47,062 nt of DNA from Lachnospiraceae bacterium (GTDB lineage Bacteria > Bacillota > Clostridia > Lachnospirales > Lachnospiraceae). The notes under the pieces are model-generated. The model had not been told where the DNA came from and ran no database searches. It saw only the letters and a program-made list of their open reading frames with translations. The stretch covers positions 1-47,062 of the forward strand of contig CAJTIU010000035.1 of NCBI GenBank assembly GCA_910576335.1. Direction: 5' to 3'. Below are positions 1 to 6,280 of this stretch, piece after piece; position 1 is the stretch's first letter, and each line of letters begins with the position of its first letter. A program made the position numbers and the translations under genes.

Positions 1-130
1 CATCCTTTCGTATGAATGCTACTGGGGAATTAAGTTCCCGATTGATGATTGGTACACAGATACCGTAAGTGCATTATAGCACATGCATCAACGATTGGAT
101 GATCCTTTTTATTTGAAATTAACTATAAAA
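1..130. other. Left-edge intergenic stretch, possible leftward leader
   Basis: No coding frame with a plausible start is visible here. On the minus strand a perfect TATAAT (73-78) is followed leftward by an AAAGGA Shine-Dalgarno-like run close to the edge. This could be the leader of a leftward gene lying outside the window. The matching -35 (96-101) is poor, so the promoter is tentative. Confidence 0.25.
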
Positions 131-136
131 GTTTGA

Positions 137-166
137 TTGCAGCTATAAGCTGCGCTATGTTATAAT
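137..166 (+). promoter_or_regulatory. Promoter of the DUF6054 gene
   Basis: TTGCAG (137-142), an 18-bp spacer and a perfect TATAAT (161-166). An alternative -35 is TTGATT at 133-138 with a longer spacer. Transcription would start near 172, leaving about 120 nt of untranslated leader with strong structure. Confidence 0.5.
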
Positions 167-171
167 CAAGT

Positions 172-262
172 CACAGTTCAGACCCGAGCCAGTTACTCCG
201 CTGATTGGCTAAGAGCCATAGCGTAAGCTCTGCCAGGAAGCCTGCCCGCTCGGGGAAGTTGA
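172..262 (+). ncRNA. Structured 5' leader RNA, possible riboswitch
   Basis: The leader can close on itself with a 7-bp helix (CCCGAGC 183-189 with GCTCGGG 248-254). It encloses a hairpin AGAGC/GCTCT (212-231) and a small CAGG/CCTG hairpin (234-244). The 3' part, GCCAGGAAGCCTGCC (232-246), resembles the B12 box of cobalamin riboswitches, but the upstream core of that class does not fit after the promoter. An alternative pairing AGCCA (187-191) with TGGCT (206-210) competes with the closing helix, which would suit a switch. The class is not identified. Confidence 0.4.
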
Positions 263-290
263 TTTTTGAAAGGAGGAGACTGTAGAAGGC

Positions 291-632
291 ATGATTGTAA
301 AAATGGAGTGTCCACATAGCCAGGAATCGCTTTCTGAGCTGGCGGAGATATTAAAAAGAGAGGTTAGTGCAGAACTGATATGTGAGGAGCTTAAAAGCCT
401 GGGAAGCGGAGGTGTTCTGCTGCTTGCGTTTGAGAAATATTATTTCCGGAACGGCAGCTATGCAAGCCTGACTGTTATGATCACAGAGGATTGCGGTTAT
501 CAGTCTGCAAGCATTATTGGTTCCGGCGGAGGAGAGGGTATTTTAAATGTTAGCTGGGGAGCAAACCAGTCATTTGCAAATATGGCACTAAATACCCTGC
601 AGGACTACGGATTCAGGCAGATATATAGATAA
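291..632 (+). CDS. DUF6054 family protein
   Basis: A 113-aa soluble protein that I recognise as DUF6054-like from its middle block, an aromatic FEKYYFRNGSYASLTV segment (about residues 47-62) followed by a glycine-rich GSGGGEGILNVSWGAN segment (about 77-92). No catalytic motif and no signal peptide are visible. The function of the family is unknown to me. The start chosen is the ATG at 291, 13 nt after AGGAGGA (271-277); an in-frame ATG at 303 is a possible alternative. It is monocistronic: own promoter, structured leader, and a strong terminator 8 nt after the stop. The leader suggests control after transcription starts, though the signal is not known. Confidence 0.7.
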   Translation: MIVKMECPHSQESLSELAEILKREVSAELICEELKSLGSGGVLLLAFEKYYFRNGSYASLTVMITEDCGYQSASIIGSGGGEGILNVSWGANQSFANMALNTLQDYGFRQIYR

Positions 633-640
633 GAGTCAGA

Positions 641-672
641 GAGGACATGGAAAAGTACATGTCCTCTTTTTA
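641..672 (+). terminator. Rho-independent terminator after the DUF6054 gene
   Basis: A 9-bp stem GAGGACATG (641-649) / CATGTCCTC (658-666) with an 8-nt loop, followed by a T-rich tract. The opposite strand has the stem but no good U tract, so it acts mainly for the rightward gene. Confidence 0.85.
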
Positions 673-691
673 CTTTATGATATGCAAAATT

Positions 692-988
692 TTACTCGCG
701 TCTTTCCAGGATTTCGTCTTCACGTATAGGAGGCTGGTCGATCCAGGAAAAAGCCTCGTCAATGTCTAATGTTATTTTATTATCATCACTTACAAAGCAG
801 GGGATGCCGATTCCGCCGTTCTCCCGGCAGTCCTTAAAGATGTCATTCTTATCACGCAGCATTAGGAACTCCCTGAGTGCAGTAGTATCTGCAGTGATAT
901 TGGTATACTCCAGGTTTAAATCACGAAGCTTATTAATATGTTTGAAGTTTCTGCAGTCAATGCAGATATCTGAGCCGTATACTTTCAT
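692..988 (-). CDS. Glutaredoxin-related thiol protein
   Basis: A 98-aa protein with a thioredoxin-fold start (MKVYGSDICIDCRNF) carrying a CxxC pair, Cys9 and Cys12, in the position of the glutaredoxin active site. A GIGIPCFV segment (about residues 60-67) matches the usual cis-proline region. The expected role is thiol-disulfide exchange in the cytoplasm; the substrate is unknown. The ATG at 988 has only a weak upstream SD. It lies 48 bp downstream of the GH5 gene on the same strand with no promoter evident between them, so it is probably co-transcribed, although the two functions have no obvious link. Confidence 0.7.
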   Translation of the reverse strand: MKVYGSDICIDCRNFKHINKLRDLNLEYTNITADTTALREFLMLRDKNDIFKDCRENGGIGIPCFVSDDNKITLDIDEAFSWIDQPPIREDEILERRE

Positions 989-1036
989 TTAAAGATAGTC
1001 CTCGCTTTCTTCTTTTGATTTTCTGTGAATAGTGCC

Positions 1037-2041
1037 TTATCTATTCTTTTTGTACCATTTTCCCGCTGGGGATAAGTCTTTGCTTTTAAACTTCCCGTTT
1101 TTCCTGCAGGAGCTTTTTAAAAGAGCACAGCTTTCGTCTTTATTGGAGAGATTCCAGCATACCCGGCTGATTTTATTCTTATTTAGAAATTTTATCCACC
1201 GGTTAGCTTCAGCCTTGTCAATTCTTCCGTTCCCTGAGCTTTCCGAGATTCCGAATTCGCTTACAAATACAGGAAGTCCTTTTTTTACAGCGTTCTCCAC
1301 CTTTGCGCGGTATGCTTCCCCGTGGGTGGCTGCATAAAAATGAAAGGTATACATCAGGTTCGAGTATCCTTTGACCGGGCTTTCAGCCGCAAGATCTACA
1401 TCCTGTGACCAGGTCGGTGTTCCTGTGAGGATAATATTTTTCTTGTCATAAGTGCGGATGGTCCTGATAATGGATTTTGCATAGGACTTAATGTCCTTCC
1501 ACTGGGTACCGCCGTTTGGTTCGTTGCAGATCTCATAGATGACATTCTTGTGCTTTTTGTATTTCTTTGCCATATACTTAAAGAAGGACTTTGCCTCTTT
1601 TTTGTACTGGTTCGGATTACAGTCGCTTAAGGTGTGCCAGTCTATGATGACATACATGCCAAGATCTGTGGCATACCGTACGCCTTTGTCGATCAAAGCC
1701 CTTAATTCCTTTTTATTTCCGCCCGAGCAGTAGCCATTATATTCAGCTGTGTACATGGCAAGCCGGATACAGTTTACACCCCAGCTGTCCCGGAGAGTCT
1801 GAAAGGCAGCAGGGTTTACATATTCAGGAAACCAGTTGATTCCATGAGTGCTGACGCCTTTAAGGACAACGGACTTCCCTTTATTGTTAACAAGCCTGGC
1901 GCCCTTTACCTGTAGGCGTCCGTTCTTTCTAAGGGGCGTTTTCGCGGCGGCAGATACATGTGCCGCAGGCACTGATGCAAAAAGAATGACGGCTAGAATC
2001 AGGCAGAATTGTTTTTTTGCGGTTCTTATAGAAAAATGCAT
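1037..2041 (-). CDS. Secreted glycoside hydrolase family 5 (endoglucanase-like)
   Basis: A 334-aa protein. Residues 1-32 form a signal peptide (positive start, hydrophobic core FCLILAVILFASV, then AHVSAAA). The rest is a compact GH5 TIM barrel. The acid/base glutamate is Glu174 in ICNEPNG and the nucleophile is Glu262 in VFVSEFG. DWHT (134-137) and TFHFYA (232-237) are further family signatures. It should cleave beta-1,4-glucan or a related beta-glycan outside the cell. There is no carbohydrate-binding module, dockerin or sortase signal, so the enzyme is minimal. The lysine-rich C-terminus may bind the wall. The ATG at 2041 follows CCAGGAGG, and a good promoter lies at 2114-2142. Confidence 0.88.
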   Translation of the reverse strand: MHFSIRTAKKQFCLILAVILFASVPAAHVSAAAKTPLRKNGRLQVKGARLVNNKGKSVVLKGVSTHGINWFPEYVNPAAFQTLRDSWGVNCIRLAMYTAEYNGYCSGGNKKELRALIDKGVRYATDLGMYVIIDWHTLSDCNPNQYKKEAKSFFKYMAKKYKKHKNVIYEICNEPNGGTQWKDIKSYAKSIIRTIRTYDKKNIILTGTPTWSQDVDLAAESPVKGYSNLMYTFHFYAATHGEAYRAKVENAVKKGLPVFVSEFGISESSGNGRIDKAEANRWIKFLNKNKISRVCWNLSNKDESCALLKSSCRKNGKFKSKDLSPAGKWYKKNR

Positions 2042-2113
2042 AATTATTCCTCCTGGAAAATATTTAGTAAAAAGTATTGTTTTTCTTCTGAAATATGCTG
2101 ATATTTTGTCTGT

Positions 2114-2142
2114 ATTTTAGCATGGAAAGAAGAACAAGGCAA
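2114..2142 (-). promoter_or_regulatory. Promoter of the GH5 - glutaredoxin unit
   Basis: On the minus strand, TTGCCT (2142-2137), a 17-bp spacer and TAAAAT (2119-2114). It leaves about 70 nt of leader before the start at 2041. Confidence 0.6.
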
Positions 2143-2250
2143 TATCTGAATTAAAAATATGACATTCTGCTGCCAAATACATCTCCGGATTGTTGGCAGA
2201 ATTGACGGAGAATTCAGATCAGATGACAGAACTGGCGGGAGGAGCTGCGC

Positions 2251-2279
2251 TTGACAATTTTAAAATGAAATGCTATGAT
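2251..2279 (+). promoter_or_regulatory. Promoter of the amt-PII gene
   Basis: A consensus TTGACA (2251-2256), a 17-bp spacer and TATGAT (2274-2279). Transcription should start near 2286, about 167 nt before the ATG. The leader holds two terminator-like hairpins. Confidence 0.8.
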
Positions 2280-2295
2280 GCAGCATGTAGAACGA

Positions 2296-2329
2296 AGAGG
2301 TTGCGGATTTACCCGTAATCTCTTTTTTT
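2296..2329 (+). terminator. First terminator-like hairpin in the amt leader
   Basis: An 11-bp stem AGAGGTTGCGG (2296-2306) / CCGTAATCTCT (2313-2323), two G-U pairs, then seven T. It sits about 10 nt after the predicted transcription start, so most transcripts would stop here unless the hairpin is prevented. That makes it a candidate attenuator rather than the end of a gene. Confidence 0.6.
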
Positions 2330-2374
2330 ACTGTATATTCTCTGAGTATACATGATTATATTTTAACTGAAGAA

Positions 2375-2428
2375 AACGGAGCAAAGGGGCTTTTTCTAAA
2401 TATAAAGGCTGCTATGCTCCGTTTTTTT
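2375..2428 (+). terminator. Second terminator-like hairpin in the amt leader
   Basis: An outer stem AACGGAGCA (2375-2383) / TGCTCCGTT (2415-2423) followed by a run of T, ending 12 nt before the SD of amt. Together with the hairpin at 2296 it gives two terminators in series in one leader. This is typical of leaders read by an antitermination protein or by a ligand. Confidence 0.6.
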
Positions 2429-2452
2429 CGTCCGATGAGAAGGAGGGTAATT

Positions 2453-4201
2453 ATGACAGATGAGATTATGAGTGTAATCAGCGGGGAGGTATTTGGCGTC
2501 TGGTTCCTTATAGGGGCAGCGCTGGTGTTCTGGATGCAGGCAGGCTTTGCCATGGTGGAGACAGGCTTTACAAGGGCAAAGAATTCGGGAAATATCCTGA
2601 TGAAGAACCTGATGGATTTTTGTATCGGAACCGTTATGTTTATTTTGATTGGTTTCGGGCTTTTGTTCGGGGAGGATATGCTGGGGCTGATCGGGAAGCC
2701 GGGATTTGATATTTTTTCCAATTATGCACAGTTTGACTGGTCGAATTTTGTATTTAATCTAGTATTCTGCGCAACAACAGCAACGATTGTTTCTGGTGCA
2801 ATGGCAGAGAGGACGAAGTTTCTATCCTATTGTATTTATTCAGGAATTATCTCAGCTTTGATTTATCCGGTAGAGGCACACTGGATCTGGGGAGGGGGCT
2901 GGCTTTCACAGATAGGTTTCCACGATTTTGCAGGCTCCTGTGCGATCCATATGGTGGGAGGCTTAAGTGCATTAATCGGGGCGAAGATTCTCGGTCCCCG
3001 TATCGGTAAATTTATTAAGGACAAGGATGGAAGGATAACGAAGGTAAATGCGTTCCCGGGACACAATCTGCCGATCGGCTGCCTGGGTGTATTTATCCTG
3101 TGGCTCGGCTGGTATGGATTTAACGGTGCGGCGGCAGCAAGTGTGGAACAGCTCGGCTCTATTTTCCTGACCACTACGATCGCTCCGGCTGTGGCAACCG
3201 TAGTCTGCATGGTCTTTACATGGGTAAGATACGGGAAACCGGATGTGTCTATGTGTCTGAATGCATCACTGGCAGGGCTGGTAGCAATTACAGCGCCCTG
3301 CGACGTGACAGATGCTTTAGGTGCATCCGTGATCGGGATTGTGGCAGGCGTACTCGTGGTATTTGGCGTATGGCTTCTGGATTATAAGCTCCATGTAGAC
3401 GATCCGGTTGGCGCCGTTGCAGTTCACTTTATGAATGGCATATGGGGAACACTGGCGACAGGGCTGTTTGCCACCACATCTGCACCTGGAAATGATACAC
3501 TTACCGGTTTATTCTACGGAGGGGGACTGGGTCTCCTTGGAATTCAGATCATCGGAATCGCAAGCGTATGCGCATGGACCGCAGTGACCATCACAATCGC
3601 GTTTTTTATCATTAAGGCAATTGCCGGCCTCAGAGTAACGGAGGAAGAAGAGATCATCGGGCTGGATTCCACAGAGCACGGCCTGCCCTCCGCATATTCC
3701 GGTTTCAGTATTATGGATGTTTCTAACACGATGAATATGGAGATCAATGAAAATACGCATCTTGGTACAGAGGAATATGAGGCGGCATCAAAGGTACAGA
3801 GAGACGCAGCTGTTCCGGTTACGAAGATGCCGGATGTGGCGGACAGCGGTATTCATAAGGTTGTGATTATCGCAAAGCTCTCCAGATACGAACGTGTTAA
3901 GAAGGCTATGAATGAGATCGGTGTAACAGGTATGACGGTAACGCAGGTAATGGGCTGCGGAATCCAGAAGGGTGCAGGCGAAAAATACCGTGGCGTCGAG
4001 ATGGATGTCACACTCCTCCCGAAAGTGAAGCTGGAGGTTGTTGTCAGTGAGATTCCTGTGGATACGGTTATTGAAGCGGCAAAGAGGGTACTGTATACAG
4101 GACATATCGGAGACGGAAAGATCTTCGTATATCAGGTAGACAGAGTCGTAAAGATCCGGACAGGAGAGGAAAACCTGGCAGCACTTCTGGACGTAGAATA
4201 G
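2453..4201 (+). CDS. amt: Ammonium transporter with fused C-terminal PII domain
   Basis: A 582-aa protein. Residues 1 to about 410 are an Amt/Mep/Rh channel with eleven expected membrane helices and the twin pore histidines His166 (AIHMVGG) and His325 (VHFMNGIWG). After a linker of about 55 residues, residues 467-582 are a full PII domain (VVIIAKLSRYERVKKA onward) with a T-loop keeping the usual tyrosine (Tyr512 in EKYRGVE). PII proteins normally come from a separate glnK gene and plug Amt when nitrogen is plentiful; here gate and channel are one chain, so inhibition would act in cis. The start is the ATG at 2453, with AGGAGG 6 nt upstream; an upstream in-frame ATG at 2414 lies inside the second hairpin and is rejected. 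Confidence 0.93.
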   Translation: MTDEIMSVISGEVFGVWFLIGAALVFWMQAGFAMVETGFTRAKNSGNILMKNLMDFCIGTVMFILIGFGLLFGEDMLGLIGKPGFDIFSNYAQFDWSNFVFNLVFCATTATIVSGAMAERTKFLSYCIYSGIISALIYPVEAHWIWGGGWLSQIGFHDFAGSCAIHMVGGLSALIGAKILGPRIGKFIKDKDGRITKVNAFPGHNLPIGCLGVFILWLGWYGFNGAAAASVEQLGSIFLTTTIAPAVATVVCMVFTWVRYGKPDVSMCLNASLAGLVAITAPCDVTDALGASVIGIVAGVLVVFGVWLLDYKLHVDDPVGAVAVHFMNGIWGTLATGLFATTSAPGNDTLTGLFYGGGLGLLGIQIIGIASVCAWTAVTITIAFFIIKAIAGLRVTEEEEIIGLDSTEHGLPSAYSGFSIMDVSNTMNMEINENTHLGTEEYEAASKVQRDAAVPVTKMPDVADSGIHKVVIIAKLSRYERVKKAMNEIGVTGMTVTQVMGCGIQKGAGEKYRGVEMDVTLLPKVKLEVVVSEIPVDTVIEAAKRVLYTGHIGDGKIFVYQVDRVVKIRTGEENLAALLDVE

Positions 4202-4208
4202 GTTGATA

Positions 4209-4355
4209 GTTACCATTCACGGGGCCGTGCACCCTGCTGCACGGCATCCGAGCCAGTAAAGTGGTGGTTTCCAACATCCAGCCCCTCGCTGAAAGCGACT
4301 CTTAAATGGGCTGGATGCGTTACTATGAGCGGACGGTTAGTCCGTGAATAGTAAC
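4209..4355. mobile_element. MITE-like element, copy A (147 bp)
   Basis: Non-coding element with terminal inverted repeats GTTACCATTCACGG (4209-4222) and CCGTGAATAGTAAC (4342-4355). The flanks GGTTGATA (4201-4208) and CGTTGATA (4356-4363) match in 7 of 8 bases, as expected for an 8-bp target duplication. Inside are hairpins: a GTGCA/TGCAC arm near the left end, CATCCAGCCC/GGGCTGGATG in the middle, and a 37-bp hairpin GTTACTAT...ATAGTAAC at the right end. The right 60 bp recur inverted in element B. It begins 8 bp after the amt stop and ends 2 bp before the -35 of the next gene. Confidence 0.75.
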
Positions 4356-4357
4356 CG

Positions 4358-4386
4358 TTGATATTTACTTCGATATTATTTATAAT
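4358..4386 (+). promoter_or_regulatory. Promoter of the proline iminopeptidase-like gene
   Basis: TTGATA (4358-4363), a 17-bp spacer and TATAAT (4381-4386). The -35 lies inside the 8-bp target duplication of MITE copy A, so the element inserted exactly at the upstream edge of this promoter. Confidence 0.75.
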
Positions 4387-4415
4387 GAAAGAAATAATAT
4401 TGAGGAGGTTTTATT

Positions 4416-5300
4416 ATGGAGATCAGGGAAGGTTATATGCCATTTTTAGAATATAAGACATATTACCGCATTGTCGGAAAGAAGACGGGCAATAAGAAGC
4501 AGCTGGTGCTTCTTCACGGTGGGCCGGGATCCACGCACAACTATTTTGAAGTGCTGGACAGACTGGCGGAAGAGGATGGACGTGAGCTGATCATGTACGA
4601 TCAGATTGGCTGCGGAGAGTCCTATGTGGCAGACCGCCCGGATCTTTGGAATGCAAAGACCTGGGCAGATGAACTGGCAGCGCTTAGGGAGCACCTGGGT
4701 TTATCCGAGATTCATCTCCTGGGGCAGTCCTGGGGAGGCATGCTCCTTTTGGACTATGTATGCAATTATAAACCAGAGGGCCTTAAGAGTCTGATCCTTT
4801 CAAGCACACTGCCGGCATCCTGGATGTGGGGAATCGAGCAGCACCGCATGATCAAGGAGCTGCCCCAGAAGATGCAGGACGCTATTGAGAAAGCAACCAG
4901 CTCTAATGACTACAGCGACCCTGCCTATCAGGAAGCAGAGGCAGAATACATGCTCCGCCACGCAGCAGGACCTGTGACAGAAGAGTCCCCCGAATGTCTG
5001 AGACGCCCGGTACAAAAAGGAGGGGAGGCATACGTTACAGGATGGGGCCCCAATGAATACACTCCTATGGGAACTCTGAAAGATTACGACGTAACAGAGC
5101 AGCTAAAAGACATAAAAGAACCCGCCTTAGTCATCAACGGCGGAAACGATCTGTGCACCCCGTACATTGCAAAATACATGTATGACAGAATCCCCAATTC
5201 CAGGTGGGAGCTCTTCCGTACCTGCCGCCACATGTGCTTCGTAGAAGACAACGACAGATACGTAGAACTGATGAAAGAATGGCTTAACGAAAACGACTAA
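4416..5300 (+). CDS. Proline iminopeptidase-family alpha/beta hydrolase
   Basis: A 294-aa cytoplasmic alpha/beta hydrolase of the S33 peptidase type. It has the oxyanion-hole motif HGGPG (34-38), the nucleophile elbow GQSWGG with Ser105, Asp245 (NGGNDLCTP) and His272 (TCRHMCF), and a lid domain in residues 130-220. Family members release N-terminal proline or other residues from short peptides; some are general acyl hydrolases, so substrate specificity is inferred. SD GAGGAGG (4402-4408) is ideally placed. A REP-like palindrome starts 2 nt after the stop and separates it from the convergent SDR gene. Confidence 0.85.
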   Translation: MEIREGYMPFLEYKTYYRIVGKKTGNKKQLVLLHGGPGSTHNYFEVLDRLAEEDGRELIMYDQIGCGESYVADRPDLWNAKTWADELAALREHLGLSEIHLLGQSWGGMLLLDYVCNYKPEGLKSLILSSTLPASWMWGIEQHRMIKELPQKMQDAIEKATSSNDYSDPAYQEAEAEYMLRHAAGPVTEESPECLRRPVQKGGEAYVTGWGPNEYTPMGTLKDYDVTEQLKDIKEPALVINGGNDLCTPYIAKYMYDRIPNSRWELFRTCRHMCFVEDNDRYVELMKEWLNEND

Positions 5301-5301
5301 C

Positions 5302-5357
5302 TGGGGACAGGTCATTTTCAATCTGGGACGGGGCATTTTTAAAAATGCCCCGTCCCC
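5302..5357. repeat. REP-like palindrome, copy 1, with side arm
   Basis: Side arm GGGGACAGGTCATTTT (5303-5318) followed by a perfect 32-bp palindrome GGGACGGGGCATTTTT and its complement (5325-5356). It fills the whole gap between two convergent stop codons. Confidence 0.9.
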
Positions 5358-5359
5358 AA

Positions 5360-6091
5360 CTAAAAGCCTCCGTCAAAGCCGATAACCTGCCCGGTCATAT
5401 AGGCCGGGGCGTTTGCAATGCCCCAGATGATCTCTGCTGCTTCTTGTGGTGTTCCGAACCGGCCTGCAGGAATCTCTTCTTCAAGGAGTTTCCGTTCTTC
5501 TTCGTCTAACTGGCGGTTCATGTCTGTATCTATTACGCCGAATGCGACTGCATTTACCTGGATATTACTTGGAGCCAGTTCTTTGGCCAGTGCCCGGGTC
5601 AGTCCGTTGATCCCGGCTTTCGTGGCGGAATATGCGGCTTCGCAGGAGGCTCCTGAGATGCCCCACATGGAGGAGACATTAATAATTCGTCCTGCTTTTT
5701 CCCGGACCATGGCTGGCACAGCTTCGCGGCAGCAGTAGAATACAGAGGAAAGATTTGTCTGAAGGATGCGGTTCCATTCATCGTCGCTCATATCCATGAG
5801 AAGTCCGATGTGTGCAATTCCTGCATTATTCACCAGGATGTCTAAATGGCTGCAGATGCTGTAAATATTATGGAACATGGCCCTTACAGCGTCTGGATTC
5901 CCCAGGTCACACGGCACAAGAGAGCAGGCTCCTGATTTCTGCGCGTCAATTTCTTCTGACACCTGCTTTAGTCTTTCCACGGAATGATTACAGTTCAGAA
6001 ACACATGATATCCCCTCTCTGCAAAATAAAGGGCGGCTTCTCTTCCAATCCCCCTGGATGCTCCGGTAATTAATACATATTTTGTATCCAT
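5360..6091 (-). CDS. SDR-family oxidoreductase (FabG/YmfI-like)
   Basis: A 243-aa short-chain dehydrogenase. Nucleotide-binding motif TGASRGIG (9-16), NNAG (88-91), and catalytic Ser141, Tyr154 and Lys158 (YSATK). The wording around residues 150-190 (CEAAYSATKAGINGLT, ALAKELAPSNIQVNA) is close to the group annotated as EF-P 5-aminopentanone reductase (YmfI) in Firmicutes. A FabG-like role on another ketone is equally possible, and no EF-P gene is nearby to decide. The start is the ATG at 6091 after GAGGTG; an in-frame ATG at 6109 lacks an SD. Single gene, convergent with the iminopeptidase. Confidence 0.82.
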   Translation of the reverse strand: MDTKYVLITGASRGIGREAALYFAERGYHVFLNCNHSVERLKQVSEEIDAQKSGACSLVPCDLGNPDAVRAMFHNIYSICSHLDILVNNAGIAHIGLLMDMSDDEWNRILQTNLSSVFYCCREAVPAMVREKAGRIINVSSMWGISGASCEAAYSATKAGINGLTRALAKELAPSNIQVNAVAFGVIDTDMNRQLDEEERKLLEEEIPAGRFGTPQEAAEIIWGIANAPAYMTGQVIGFDGGF

Positions 6092-6280
6092 ATTATTCAA
6101 ACACCTCATTTTTATTTTTGAGTACTCTTTTTGATTATACGGTAAAATCCCCCGATTTCCAACAAGTATAAAATATTTCTTAAAAAATCAAATTTTAGGA
6201 GCAGACTTAGGTTCTTAGTGATATGATGAACGTACCAGACAGATATACATAGACTTATTATAGTAGAAAAGGGGATGTAC

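Noticed and set aside
172-262. Cobalamin riboswitch upstream of the DUF6054 gene
   Set aside because: Only the B12-box-like 3' part is convincing. The promoter at 137-166 leaves no room for the upstream core, and the downstream gene is not a known cobalamin gene.
2414-2452. An upstream start for the ammonium transporter at 2414
   Set aside because: It lies inside the second leader hairpin without an SD; the ATG at 2453 has AGGAGG 6 nt upstream and matches the usual Amt start.
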